Source: Porites lobata
Taxonomy: Eukaryota > Cnidaria > Anthozoa > Scleractinia > Poritidae
DNA: 64,000 nucleotides
Assembly: GCA_942486035.1 (NCBI GenBank)
Contig: CALNXK010000095.1
Coordinates: 846,001-910,000 of the forward strand
Direction of reading: 5' to 3'
Both the position numbers and the translations under genes were made by a program. The notes under the pieces were generated by a model. It searched no databases and was not told where the DNA came from. It saw nothing but the letters and a program-made list of their open reading frames with translations. Positions 23,087 through 34,749 of the stretch are shown piece by piece (positions within the stretch are counted from its first letter, which is position 1; each line of letters begins with the position of its first letter).

Positions 23087-26006
23087 ATTCATTGAGCACA
23101 ATCCGGATTAATAATATTAGGCACTGGTGTTCCCACTGATGTAGTAAACTTTAATATACTCCTTCATTACCATTATAATAGATGCTTGTGGCCATTCGGT
23201 CAGGAGACGGTTCAGACACCTAACTTTGAAAGCACACTTAACCCCCCCTCTCTTCCGTTTGTGATACAATTATAGCAAACAATACAGTACAGAACCGTTT
23301 AGTTCGATTCTGAATGGCCTTTGCTAGACTACGGTAATTGTCTGCTAATTGTACACTTACTTTTGGGTCTTCTCACTGTTGACTGTTGATTTTTTCCCGA
23401 ATGAAATCAGTGAGATTTCAGTTGAGCACCAAGAGAAAAGAGACGGACACGCCAGTTCGAATCGAAAGTGAAAGCAATCCACGGTACTTTACCGTACTGT
23501 GACGTCTGTGTTTATTTTCGCATGTTATTATTTTTCGTTAAATATGCGCATTGATCCCTAACATACTTTTCCCCTCACCGATTACTCAAAGGTGATCGTG
23601 ATTAATCAGTACAGTGTTTAAGATGGACACACGCCAATAGAATCTAAACTCAAAGTAACCTATTTTTATCATCCTGTTTTTGAGTCAATGCTCATTTGCC
23701 GGTACAAATTTTTCCTCTCACAACCCATCCCACAAATAATCTTGACTACAATCTTGGACAGAATAAAATGGAAGAGCAAGCCAACCATCCCTCGCCCCAC
23801 CCCCCCACAAAAAAATACTCGAGGATGAAGCTGCGCAAAAGCCAAAGCGTGCTGTTTTCCTATCCTTAATTGGGGGGAGAGGGGGGTATAAATTTCCAAT
23901 CTCTTCTGTCCAAGATATTGTATCGGTAATAAGTGGCCGGGTTATGACTTTTGCACTGCATTGTGTTGGGTTTTTGTCTTCTCTTTGTGGCTGGGCCAGC
24001 TAAAGGAGTTTTTAGGTTTTAAAACTAATTTGAAGCTGACATCACGGAGCTTGTGGCTTGTATACGGGAGAGAGAGGAAGGGTAGAGGAGAGTCCAAACC
24101 TTCCGTCTCTCGAACCCTAGCTGCAATCCCGACTCCCACCCTGTTTTATTAGCTTCTTTTCTGATTTGGCCAAATCTTAAGTATTATTATTCTTTCAAAG
24201 CCGGTATTTCTCTCTGTTTCTGATTGGCTAAAATGTCATGCATAATTCATCATAACCAGCTATTGTCGACCAAATTAAGAAGAATTTTGCGATATCTGAA
24301 AAATGATGTCAATATAATAGTTGAAAAAGTGCAGCAAATTAAATTGCTAGATTATTGAACCTTTATCCGAGAAGACCTGGGGACGAGGTTGAGTTGTTTT
24401 AGTAGTGAGTACATTTTACTGGTTTCGTGAGGAAAAAATAGGCCATAGGCGAAATATTGGCTAAAACATAGCAAACAGACAATTCGAAGGACGGCATCTG
24501 CTAGTAGGAGAATATTTGAATATTATTTTAAACTTGCAATTACCGATTAACATGCACTATTAAAGATGAACTTAACATCGATGGAGGTATGGCACATACG
24601 CCTATAGGCCAAGTAAGGAACTGCCCCCCTCCCTCTCCCAGGTGCGGAATGCGTATTGACTCGCCGCCTCGCCTTCGTCTAACCCTGCATATCAATGTCT
24701 CGTAAAAAATTATGGAATATAGGGAAATAGCAACAAAGATGTTTTTACCTGAACACCAATATCAACTTGCTAGGAAACTATCTGCAAGAAAATTCCAAGG
24801 GTTATTTATTGACCACAATCCGAATTAATGACCTCAGGCGTTGGTGTAGTAAATTTATTAGCAGGAATTCACCCCCCCCCCCCAAAAAAAAACACGATTT
24901 GAGATGCATTGTGATTTGATTGAATCATTGCCTCACAAAACAGTTCTCTGTTGTACGTTGTCTGCACCTCAAGACAAGCACACATTACAAGGCGCAGAAC
25001 AAGATATTATTTTTCGATTAACATTAGAATAAATGTTTGTGGCGTTTCAGTTTAGCCGGAGACGATTCAGACACCAAATGGCCCATCCTTTGGTGCTAAT
25101 GTGAAAGCAAATGTTAACCCCCCTACCCCCACGATCTTCTGTTTGAGAATATGGCAAGCATATGCACATACAGAAACGTTAATAGTTCGATTCTGAAATG
25201 GCCGTTGCAATACCACTTGTCTACTAATTGTATACTTACTTGGGGTTTTCTCACTGTAGACTGCTGATATATTTCGCAATGAAATCAGCGAGATTCCAGC
25301 TGAGGGAGAAAAGAGACGAACACGTCAGTTCGAGTCGAAAGTGAAAGCAATCTACGGTACTTTACCATGCTATGACGTCTTTAGTATTTTGCATGTTATT
25401 TTAAGACCTTTTAAGTTTTCGTCAAATATGCGCATTGACCCCCCTAACATACTTTTCCTCTCACCGCCCACGCATAGGTCATCCTGATTAATGAGTTTAG
25501 CGTTTAAGATGGACAGACGCCAGTAGAGTTTAAAGTCAACTACCTATTTTTATCATCCTGTTTTTCAGTCAATGTTCCTTGACCGATACACATTTTTCCC
25601 CTCACGACCTATCCCACAGTAATCCTGACTACAATCTTGGACAGAATGAAATGGAACAGGAAGCCCAAAAAATTTAAATTTATTAGCAGGAATTTACACA
25701 AAACGATTTGGGATGGAATCGTGATCTGATTGAGCCTAGACGCAGCGAAAACTTTCAATTTGTTTTTGTTTTTTAGCGTCATTGATCGAAAAGTAGCGGA
25801 AACGCGTGGAACCATATTATAGTGTTGGGGTCATGTGCGTGCTTTCCGCGAAAAACGTAGACATATCGGTTACCGTATTGCTTTTTTGTTTTTTCCCAAA
25901 CTAATTGCAATAGATTTAAGAAAGGGGCCCTTTTATCAGTACCCGGGTATGAGTAGGCTATGTTCATAGTATCAGCTTGACAAAATCACATTTTTTGCCT
26001 TGCTAA

Positions 26007-26403
26007 CAGGGGCACCCAACGTCAATTTTCGGAAAATATCTGTTCGGAAGACGATTTGAGATCTAGAATTTTCGGAACATTTGTTGTAAAATTTCTTGCT
26101 TGCCTGCCTCTCCTAAGATTTATGAACATCTAAAAAATGGTTTAATCGCCCATTTTTAACAGATTTTTACGCTAAAAAGGTCACCTAGAATTTTCGGGAG
26201 CCTTTTTTTGGCTGAGATTTTCGAAAAGGTAAGTTTTGATCCCTATAATTTTCGGATCGCTACACTTTCAGCTAGGAAATCCGAACAGATGAAAAAATTT
26301 TGAGGGATAAAAATATGGCTATATTTACCGTTTAAATACCAAAATATGTTTAACAATGCTATGTTTAAGTGGTTTTGAACTATATTCTCGTTGGGTGTCC
26401 CTG
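26007..26403. mobile_element. 397-bp MITE, copy 2
   Basis: Same element, same TTGCTAA flanks (26,000-26,006 and 26,404-26,410) and nearly the same sequence as 18,077-18,473. It was duplicated together with its surroundings, not inserted independently. Confidence 0.88.
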
Positions 26404-27075
26404 TTGCTAACGCATTTTCAGCATTCTCTCTTGATTTTAAGTGCCGAGTACTGTATTATTTCAAAACATCATTGCCTCACAAAACAGTTCTCTGTTGTAC
26501 GTTGTCTGCACCTCAAGACAAGCACACATTACAAGGCACAGAACAAGATATCATTTCTTGATTAACATTAGAATAAATGTTTGTGGCGTTTCAGTTTAGC
26601 CGGAGACGATTCAGACACCAAATGGCCCATCCTTTGGTGCTAATGTGAAAGCAAATGTTACCCCCCCCCCCCCCCCCACGATCTTCTGTTTGAGAATATG
26701 GCAAGCATATACACATACAGAACCGTTAATAGTTCAATTCTGAAATGGCCGTCTCTAGACTACTTGTCTACTAGCTAATTGTACACTTACTTGGGGGTTT
26801 TCTCACTGTGGACTGTTGATATATTCCGGGATGAAATTAGTGAGATTCCAGCTGAGGGAGAAAAGAGGCGGACACGTCAGTTCGAGTCGAAAGTGAAAGC
26901 AATCTACGGTACTTTATCGTGCTATGAGGTCTTTAGTGTTTTGCGTGTTATTAGTTTTCGTCAAATGGTATGCGCATTGACCTTTAACATACTTTTCCCC
27001 TCACCGCCCACGCAAAGGCCATCGTAATTAATGAGTTTAGTGTTTAAGATGGACACACGACAGTAGAGTCTAAAG

Positions 27076-27410
27076 TTTTTTTTTTTTTTTAATATAATTT
27101 TACATTTATTGACAAAACATATATTACAGTTGCAAAATGCAAGCCTTCCCTTCTTTTATAGTGTTCAGTACTCGATGGAAAGAAAGTCGACTAAACGGCG
27201 TTTAAACCAGCCGTAGGACACAGAGTGGCTATGAACGAAAGGTAAGGGAGCTTTTTGAATCAATATTTCGCGTGATCATGATTTTTTTTCCCTTAGCGTT
27301 GTAGATTCGAATACATGTGATAAAATTCGATCAATAAGGGCCCGAATCGCATGTAATAATGCAAGAAATATCGATTTTCGTTATCTTAAAGGCTACTAGT
27401 ACCGATAGAC
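27076..27410 (-). mobile_element. Probable retro-inserted fragment with poly(A) tail
   Basis: A repeat unit is broken at 27,075 by a run of T; read on the minus strand this is AATAAATGTAAAATTATATT followed by A residues, a polyadenylation signal and tail. The inserted sequence to about 27,410 has no similarity to the array. The source gene or LINE is not identified and the 5' limit is approximate. Confidence 0.45.
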
Positions 27411-28215
27411 AAACAAGAAGACTTCATATCTTTAAGACTTTTTGCATTTATTTGGCGTCAGATAATACACTAATAATTCTAGTATATTCTCACCAAATGA
27501 CCTCTGAAGCCCGAACCCACAAATAGTGCGCTTGGGCTGCCTGTGGGTCCACAAAATGTATGCACGCCAACGCTTGCCGTATTCCAGGTATTCGTTTTGT
27601 GTTTCTTCCCCCAAAATAACGGCAGAAGATTTAAGAAAGGACCCCTTTTATGAGTACCACAGAACAAGATATTATTCCTTGATTAACATTTTAAAAAATA
27701 AATGTTTGTGGCCATTCGATTAAACCGGAGACGGTTCAGACACAGGTTCTGTTTTAGATTGTAACTTGACTGAATTCTATCGGTAATAGTGGCCGGGGTA
27801 TGGATTTTGTACTGCATCGTGGGGCTGTTTTTTCTTTGTGGCTGAGCCAGCTAAAAGAGCTTTTAGCTTGTACAAACTTACTTGAAGCTTACCTCAAGCA
27901 GCTTTTGGCTTGTATACTGGGGAGGGAGGAGTGGTAGAGGGTTCAAATCTTCCTTCTCCCTTACCTTGCATTCTCGGCTCCTGCCCTTTTCCGATTGCGA
28001 AATATTACGCATTCCTCTTCCGCTTCCTCCCGCCTCCCATAACCATCCCAGGTTCCCACCCACTGGCCTGTTCCGGGAATTAAGAAAGCGCGATCACGCG
28101 TGCCTTTCTCTTACGCGTCTTCCCTACTATCTGAGAGCCTGAAACAGGCTACCACCCCCCTGTCCTCCCCCACAAGTATGGTAGATTCTTTTAGATTAAG
28201 CCTAGCGATGCCATG
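27411..28215. repeat. Truncated unit of the compound repeat
   Basis: 27,565-27,715 matches 37,420-37,735 with internal loss. 27,775-28,215 matches 38,510-39,050. No gene is supported. Confidence 0.6.
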
Positions 28216-28217
28216 TA

Positions 28218-28676
28218 ATAGACCTTTTTACCGATACGGCGGCCATATTGAATTAACTCGATTTAAGGAGTATTATAGGATGCCCATGCAGGGGGCATGA
28301 GCACATTTCGTTTGTATTTTCGAGCGCTTCTCGGGACATTTTTTCTTAAAGTTTTCTTAGGATAAGATTGTAATGGGAAAAAAGATCCTTGTGCTGTGTT
28401 TTGATGTATATAATGATCGCCCTTTTCCCGAGAAATATACAGTGAAAGACCATATTTCTAATACTAAACTAGAAAAAGGCGATCATTATTACATCCAAAC
28501 AGGGCACAAGGATCTTTATTCCCATTACAATCTTATTCTAAGAAAACTTTAAGACAAAATGTCCCGAAAAGCGCTCGAAAATACAAACGAAATGCGCTCA
28601 TGCCCCCTGGGCATCCTATAATACTCCTTACGTCGAATTGATTCAATATGGCCGCCGTATGGGTAAAAAGGTCTAT
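28218..28676. mobile_element. 459-bp foldback element, TA target
   Basis: It is a near-complete palindrome. The left arm ATAGACCTTTTTACCGATAC is mirrored at the right end (GGTAAAAAGGTCTAT), and both arms contain GGCGGCCATATTGAAT-type and AAGATCCTTGTG sequence around a short central loop. TA borders both ends, suggesting a Tc1/mariner-type target. The paralogous region at about 39,050 (ACGTAATTAGGGTACC) lacks it. A second, right-truncated copy is at 46,215. Confidence 0.82.
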
Positions 28677-28678
28677 TA

Positions 28679-29406
28679 GCGTACCTGGAAAAAATATCGT
28701 ACCTCCCCACACACTTAACATGCTCAACTGATGCAGGGAAAGCATGTCTATAAAATGTGGCCTGCACTCTGGCTCTCTGCGAAGTGCATCAGTTCGTCAC
28801 GTTATAGACTCTGTCTGTAAGAACGAATATAATTGGCTTGCCGGAAAATTAGCGGGAACTGGAAAGCATAAAAAGATAAGCGAACGCGTAAATTTTTTAG
28901 GCTTATATCTAAAAAACGCAGGATCGTTACTGCAGTGACAGTCGTCAAAAAAATTTGTACTGGAAGAACATCTCATATAAGCCATCGGGGTTCAGTGGTT
29001 CTACACTTAAATCTTGTAAATTAAGAATTTTCACGATTGTCGTAAAATCTCTGCCAGATATATATTTAAGGGTTGTCACCTGGAAAAAATTTTATCATCG
29101 AGTAGCAATATAATGGTCTGGCAATTGGGGTCCTTACAAACTGAAACATGCTCCTTCAATTTTTAAAAATTGAGGTAATTCATTTTCAGACTCAAAAATC
29201 AAATTCCTTGATCTTCTGTCAGTTGACGAGCTGCCTCTTTCATCATAGAGCCCTCTGTTTGTTGATATATACCAAAACTCATTGAGTGTCAAGGAATAAA
29301 CGACAGCTACTGGAAAGAAGAAGTTCTGCCTCAAAAAGCTTTTGATATCTTACAAAATAGGTGTGGGGGTGGGGTGAGGGGGTGTCCCAGTATATACGAG
29401 GGTTAG
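28679..29406. repeat. Paralogous block 1 (matches 39,060-40,575)
   Basis: This block is collinear with 39,060-39,300 and 39,965-40,575. It contains a TATA-like CTATAAAATGTGGCCTG at 28,750 that is kept as CTATAAAATGTAGCCTG at 39,130, which could be a promoter. I see no reading frame attached to it. The block continues at 36,231 after the 6.8-kb insertion. Confidence 0.65.
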
Positions 29407-30310
29407 CACAGGTTGAAAAAAGGTGTTTCCGTTTCCGTTTTTGTAACGGTTATCTAACGGAAACCTGAATATCCGCGGACGGAATTGTAACGGGGAACAC
29501 GTGTATCCGTCATGTTTCAGTTTCTGCGGACACGCTTAAACGCATCCCTTATACTCGCGTTTCCGTCAGGTTTACTCTTGCGGAAACGGTAACTGCCGTC
29601 ATGTTTCCGCAGCTCGTAAATTCAGAGGATACTCAATTATCCGTTGAGTTTCCGGAACAATGAATGCGGAAACTCAGTTTGACCGGTTTACTTTCTGCAG
29701 CCTTCATGTTTCCACAGATTCCGCTTTCGGTGGATTATTCACTGGATTTCCTAAATGTGTTAACTTTCCTTAACCACCCAGTTTGAATCATATGTTCATT
29801 CTATCCGGTATATAAAAAGTGGACGTTTGTGAGACAACCCTGGACCGTTTCATGCATCCACAATGACCCATTTTCGCTGATACACACAAATCAAGCTGAG
29901 TCATATTTAGGTGCATTTTTGGTATTAAAGTTTTTATTAAAATAATTCTATCTCCATTTTCATATAATATGTACATATGTATATTAAATATTTTCACAAT
30001 AAAAAAGAGACTCCTTACAATGTATTCCTATTTTCTATATCCAAAACTGTAACTTTTCAATTTCAATAGGCCACTTCCGAGTTCCAAAACCCTCACTTTC
30101 AAAATGAGGCGAGGTGCGCAACCTTTCTTGTGAAATGAGTTTTATTTGCACGAGAATGAAAAATGATTTCCATATCAAAGGCTGAGCACTTAACCTCGTT
30201 TTGAAACAGAGGCCCTGGGAACTCGGAAATGGCCTATTAAATAATCCTTTTAGAATTGACAAAATTCAAAATTTTTTCCTTGAAATGATTAGATTAACAT
30301 AATAATTATA

Positions 30311-30470
30311 CAGTCTAACCTCTTCTTATGGACACTTCTATACGACGGACAGTTCGTTTGGTCCCAGAAAAGCCAAAAATCATGCAATCCCTACCTCTGT
30401 AATATAGACACCTCTATAAAGCGGACACTTGGTTCTGTCCCTTTAGTGTCCGTATTAAAGAGGTTTGACA
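30311..30470. mobile_element. Short MITE, CAGTCTAACCTCT ends
   Basis: The left end CAGTCTAACCTCT is mirrored by AGAGGTTTGAC near 30,468. Internal GGACAC/GTGTCC blocks and TA at the border suggest a mariner-derived MITE. The right end is imperfect. Confidence 0.5.
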
Positions 30471-31111
30471 TTATTATAAGTAACGTGCATTTCCATTCCA
30501 AAATAACTCAAAGAAGTAGTTCACGGCAAAATTATTACATAATTTAATAAGAAAAATAATATTATTACAAATGAAAGTCTTACTTAGTTACATGTAAGAC
30601 CGCATAAAATCCCATTAGGAAATCTAAACTGCTGCCTTAATTCTTATTAGCAAGTACCAGTACTTGGTGGATCATCCCCAAAAATTATTGTTAAAGCCTA
30701 CACAAACTGATGAGAGGCCATTATTGGGGAGTATCAGGCTGATGCTACAACGACGATAGTGATGCAAACAAAACTAGCCATAGGCTTTATATACAAATGT
30801 ATAAGCCAACATCTCTACACATGTATCTCACTTATTGTCGCCACTCTGCTATAAGTGCATGGCTACAACTTGGACCTGGCTGTGGCATACAAAGTAGTCT
30901 ACGAGAATTTGCCTACATCTGAGTTTGAATAGTAATGACAAACTGCACACTTTTAACAAGCGACTCACTTTCACAATGCATCTATCTTACACTCCCTGTT
31001 TTATAGTTTTAGGATAATCCATTGACTGTCCTGTAATTTCAGCAATTTTAATGAACACAGTCGAGTAAAGATTGACTTTTAGAATAAAACTCTTATCACC
31101 TTTCCAATTAC

Positions 31112-31913
31112 CCTCCCACGCAGGCGTTTTTAGGGGAGCTCATATTTCTTCCCTCCCCACAAACGCCTGCTCAACGGAAAACAACATTCCTTTCTCATTG
31201 CTTTATTTGCGTGGTAAGTGACCAATCAACAATTGTGCAATAAAGTGTTGACAGGCTAAACACGAGTGAACGTGACCCTAGAGTTACCGGGCGCTTTCCA
31301 TTTACGAAAAAAACCCGGAAATTTCGGTGGTAGCAAAAGTGGAATTTCCGATCGGTAAAAAGTTGTTCCATTTGGTCGTAAACCCCGGTACGTGGCCGGG
31401 TGCCCGACCGTGGACCTGGAACTGGTACAAACTACAAGAAACGTCAATGGAACACGACATTCCGTTCGGAAATTCCAACCGGGAAAACGGGACCACCTTT
31501 TTAGATTTTCCACTTTTTCTGGGAATTTTCCAGTGGGACGAACCGAGGAAACGTGTTCCATTTACCGCCGAACCGGAAATTCCGGACATTTTGACTAAAT
31601 GGAAAGCGCCCACCGTTTTCCTTCTTTTCTTTCCTTCACTAAGGTTATGCAGTGCACGGAGTATTCTGAATTTTGACTAAATCTTATTTTTGCCGCTCTG
31701 AATCTAACATTTATTGCAGGTCAGAAAGCTTTCCCAGTGTTTAATGCAGATCGAGTAATTATCAGATTACCTTGCGGTCAAGGTCAACTTTCCAGAATTT
31801 GGAAAGTACAATGTGATTGGCTAAGCTTGGGAAAGGAATGTTGTCTTCAGTTGAGCAGGCGTTTGTGGGGAGGGAAGAAATACGAGCTCACCTAAAAACG
31901 ACTGCGTGGGAGG
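31112..31913. mobile_element. ~800-bp inverted-repeat element nested in the 6.8-kb transposon
   Basis: CCTCCCACGCAGGCGTTTTT at the left is mirrored by CTAAAAACGACTGCGTGGGAGG at the right. Similarity extends roughly 140 bases inward (both arms contain AGGAATGTTG/CAACATTCCT). No clear target duplication is visible. It contains the element at 31,289. Confidence 0.72.
31289..31611. mobile_element. 323-bp MITE nested inside the previous element
   Basis: GGGCGCTTTCCATTTA at the left and TAAATGGAAAGCGCCC at the right are exact inverted ends. ACC flanks both (31,286-31,288 and 31,612-31,614). The interior consists of further GGAAATTCC/GGAATTTCC-like palindromic pieces that give overlapping spurious frames on both strands. 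Confidence 0.82.
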
Positions 31914-32362
31914 CTACTTTCCAATAAGATTGTGCAATTTAGTTAGAGTTGATCATCACAGGATCATCCTGACTAAAGGCACAATAATACATTAGGGACT
32001 TTAAGCAAATTGCTACAGTGACCTCTACTATGGTGGTCGTGGTTACAGTCCTGAAGAGAGTATGTTACTGTTGCCCGTCAAATTTCAACTTTATGCAAGT
32101 GGCACCCAAAAGTCACTACAGGGCTTTTCGCTCATTTGGTTTCGTTGTTAGTTAAACGCAGGGAAGACTGAATTATTGCCCAGTGAACTAGAAGTGTCAA
32201 ATACCTTCTTGATTAAGAGAAAAAAAATGCTAGGTTTTAAACCAGTGAAAAATAGGGGAAAAGTAGAATTTTATACTCATGTACAAGCCATCACATTTTG
32301 TGCTTCGGCTAAAGCTCATTATTTTTCTGGACATCACGCACACGGCGTCATTTTTGGACTTA

Positions 32363-33387
32363 TTACTCCCAGTTGCCATAGTAGCGATCACTGTAGCAAT
32401 TTGTTACTTTGATATTATTGGCATCCTGCCCATGTGCCCATGAAGGGCAGTTAGTTGGTACTGGTCTGTCTGACAAGTATTTATCAACCTCTCTGGTTAT
32501 TTTCCCGGCTGTTCTTTCTTTGCCTCTTTGACATGCAAGCCTCACAAAAGGCGTCAAGAACAGCATTGATGTTTCTTAGCTTTGACCTCTCTGAGCATAG
32601 TGGCCTGATGTACCTGGGTTGTGGATCATTGGCCCTCTCTTCATTGTCTTCACTCTCCTCCAAAGACATAAATTGGATAGCATTGTGTAGGTCTAATAAA
32701 GCCTTTATTTTGGCTTTGTCATCTGGAGAAAGTTGTGCCTTGTCCAACACGTCTGTGTGATTCGTCAATTTCTGAACACCAAAAAACTTATTTAGTCACA
32801 GTGGCATGACTACTATGATAAACATTTAATTAACATTTACGTTCTTCAGTAACAGTTTAGTCTGGTAAAATAGTCACCCTAACTATTTTGAATCTTTAGA
32901 TTTGGTTCTTGCTCTTTACTCTGAGCAATTTACACTACAATCAAACCTTGCATATAAATGGAAAGGACACTGTTAACATTAAAAATGTCAAAGGGGGGTA
33001 GGGTGTGGCCCTAGTGCATCCTATAACAATCATTAATTATGTATGCATAATACAAACGTGCAAAACATGTGTTGTGTTCTTAAAAAATGAAAGAGCGTTG
33101 TGCCCTTAACCTGAAAGATCCAGGTACCCAGGATGAATGTGTTTGAACAAACTAAGACTTCCTTGTCGCCCAAGAGCAACAGTAATGCAACAGGGGCCAC
33201 CAGGCACTGCCAAAGCACAGCTCTGTTGCAGGACAGGCTAAATAAATCACTAAGTGGATGACTTAAACTACACAGTAAAAATATTTGCACTGCAAGCATT
33301 AACAAAATAATGTACATGTATTTTACCTACCTTTTTAGCTCTCAAATTGGAATCTTGTCTGAACTCTGTGTTCTTCAAGTTTTCCAT
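32363..33387 (-). pseudogene. Frameshifted C-terminal part of a transposon-associated protein
   Basis: Two exons join in phase. MENLKNTEFRQDSNLRAKK (33,387-33,331) ends at donor AAG|GTAGGT; after an intron, the acceptor TGTTCAG leads into KLTNHTDVLDKAQLSPDDKA at 32,771. The second exon is acidic in the middle (EESEDNEE) and continues to KRQRK. There one extra A (near 32,515) shifts the frame; the natural continuation GKITREVDKYLSDRPVP then CPSWAHG lies in the neighbouring frame. The pattern (AQLSP, acidic block, RQRK, RPVPTNCPSWA) is one I have seen at the ends of uncharacterised cnidarian proteins linked to transposons. That is recollection, not a search. It lies centrally in the 6.8-kb CACTA-like element and is probably its own gene, now inactive. 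Confidence 0.6.
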
Positions 33388-33629
33388 TTTACTGCCTTAC
33401 CACATCTGCACGGGTACTTCTCTGACTCCAGTGCTGAAAAATGGCCCCTAGCAAAAGGAAAGCATGTTAAATGTGCAGGTCTGTAGAAAAGGAATTAAGA
33501 GTGGTTCTTGGTGTTGCTAAAAGTATTGTGGTTTGCTCCTGTTTTTGGTGTGGGTATTATTTAGTGGCTTTTCCATCTTTTGTATTTATGTCATTGGGGA
33601 TTACACTTGTCGGCAACACCAAGAAACTA

Positions 33630-33815
33630 CAGTGGAACCCGTTAACATGGTCATCAATGGGCCAAAAAAGTTTTGCCGTATTAATGGGGTGACGGTATTA
33701 ATGAGGGTTTGTTTACAAGAAAATGTATGGTGGTTTTTGCCAGGCGGCCAAAAAAAGTGGCTGTAATAACAAGGTGACTGTATTACCGAGGTGGCTGTAA
33801 GGCGGGGTTTCACTG
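33630..33815. mobile_element. 186-bp mariner-type MITE
   Basis: The ends CAGTGGAACCC and GGGTTTCACTG are inverted, with TA on each side (33,628-33,629 and 33,816-33,817). The interior is a series of TATTAATG/TATTACCG-like short repeats. Confidence 0.75.
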
Positions 33816-34099
33816 TAAGAAATTCAAGAAACTTAGAAAAGTGTACAACTTACCTTTTATCTCTGTTTTGGGCCATTTCTTTTACCCAAAATTCCCCCTC
33901 ACTTCATTAACCAAAATACCCTCAATGTTTTTGTTCTCCACATCAGTATACCTCAAAGAAATAAAGACAAAAAAAAATGTCAAATATTTATATCAAAATA
34001 ATAATACATGTATTACATGTATCGTAACAGCCTCGTTCTAAAAAAACTAGAGAGCTTAAAATCAGGCAGTTTTCTGGTAGTGCATTACAATGAAAAATA

Positions 34100-34700
34100 T
34101 TTAAAAAATGACGGTTGCTTTTATCATCGAATAAAGCTGTTATCCAAGTGCTTGAGGCACAAAACAAAATTAAAGTGTAACAATATAAAAAAACTGTGTA
34201 ATCATCAAGTTGATCTCCTTGTGGCATTTGTAAAAATTGAAAGTATCATTAACACAAGCACCATTTTGTCCACTCAAAGAAGGATAAATAGAATAATTCC
34301 AACTTCCCACTTAAAGATGGGCACCTTACTTGAGTCAGTGAAGGTTGCTTTGTCATCGAATAAAGCTTTTATCCTTGTTTTCAAAGCTTAACAACAAATT
34401 GAAGTGTAAAGAAATAATTATTATATTCCTGACTAGTATTCTTGTTTATCTCCTGGTGACTGTTGCAACATTTGAAATATCATTGACACAAGCACTACTT
34501 TGTCCACTCAAAGATGGATAAATAGAATTGCAACTTCCCACTCAAAGATGGGCGTCTTACTTGTGTCAATGAAGGTTGCTTTGTCACCGAATAAAGCTGT
34601 TATCCTTGTGTTCGAAGCTTAACGACAAATCGAAGTGTAAGGAAATGATATCCCTCTACAATCTTGTGACTTTTAGAACCTTTCTGCACCATCATATCAA
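34100..34700. repeat. Three tandem ~230-bp repeats
   Basis: The block GGTTGCTTTGTCATCGAATA (with variants) recurs at about 34,112, 34,342 and 34,571, a spacing of 230 bases. Each is followed by AAAGCTGTTATCC and AAGTGTAA. Non-coding, inside the 6.8-kb element. Confidence 0.7.
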
Positions 34701-34749
34701 ACTTGTTATTGTGCATGTACACAAAGAGAAAAGGTTCCTTTTAACACTA

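Larger units (their letters stand above)
19311..27075. repeat. Non-coding tandem array, ~1.85-kb period
   Basis: A block recognisable by the ACATACAGAACCGTTAATAG-type start recurs at about 19,552, 21,439, 23,285, 25,164 and 26,712, a spacing of 1.55-1.89 kb, and again singly at 37,862. A second marker (TTGTACGTTGTCTGCACCTC) recurs at about 19,331, 24,954, 26,494 and 37,637. Units carry long C runs and G-rich stretches. Short frames appear in individual units but are disrupted in others, so I call no gene. It looks like a repeatedly duplicated compound repeat. Confidence 0.8.

Noticed and set aside
31256..31680. Overlapping frames of about 100 residues on both strands
   Set aside because: They lie wholly in the palindromic MITE at 31,289-31,611; the palindrome itself produces open frames on both strands.
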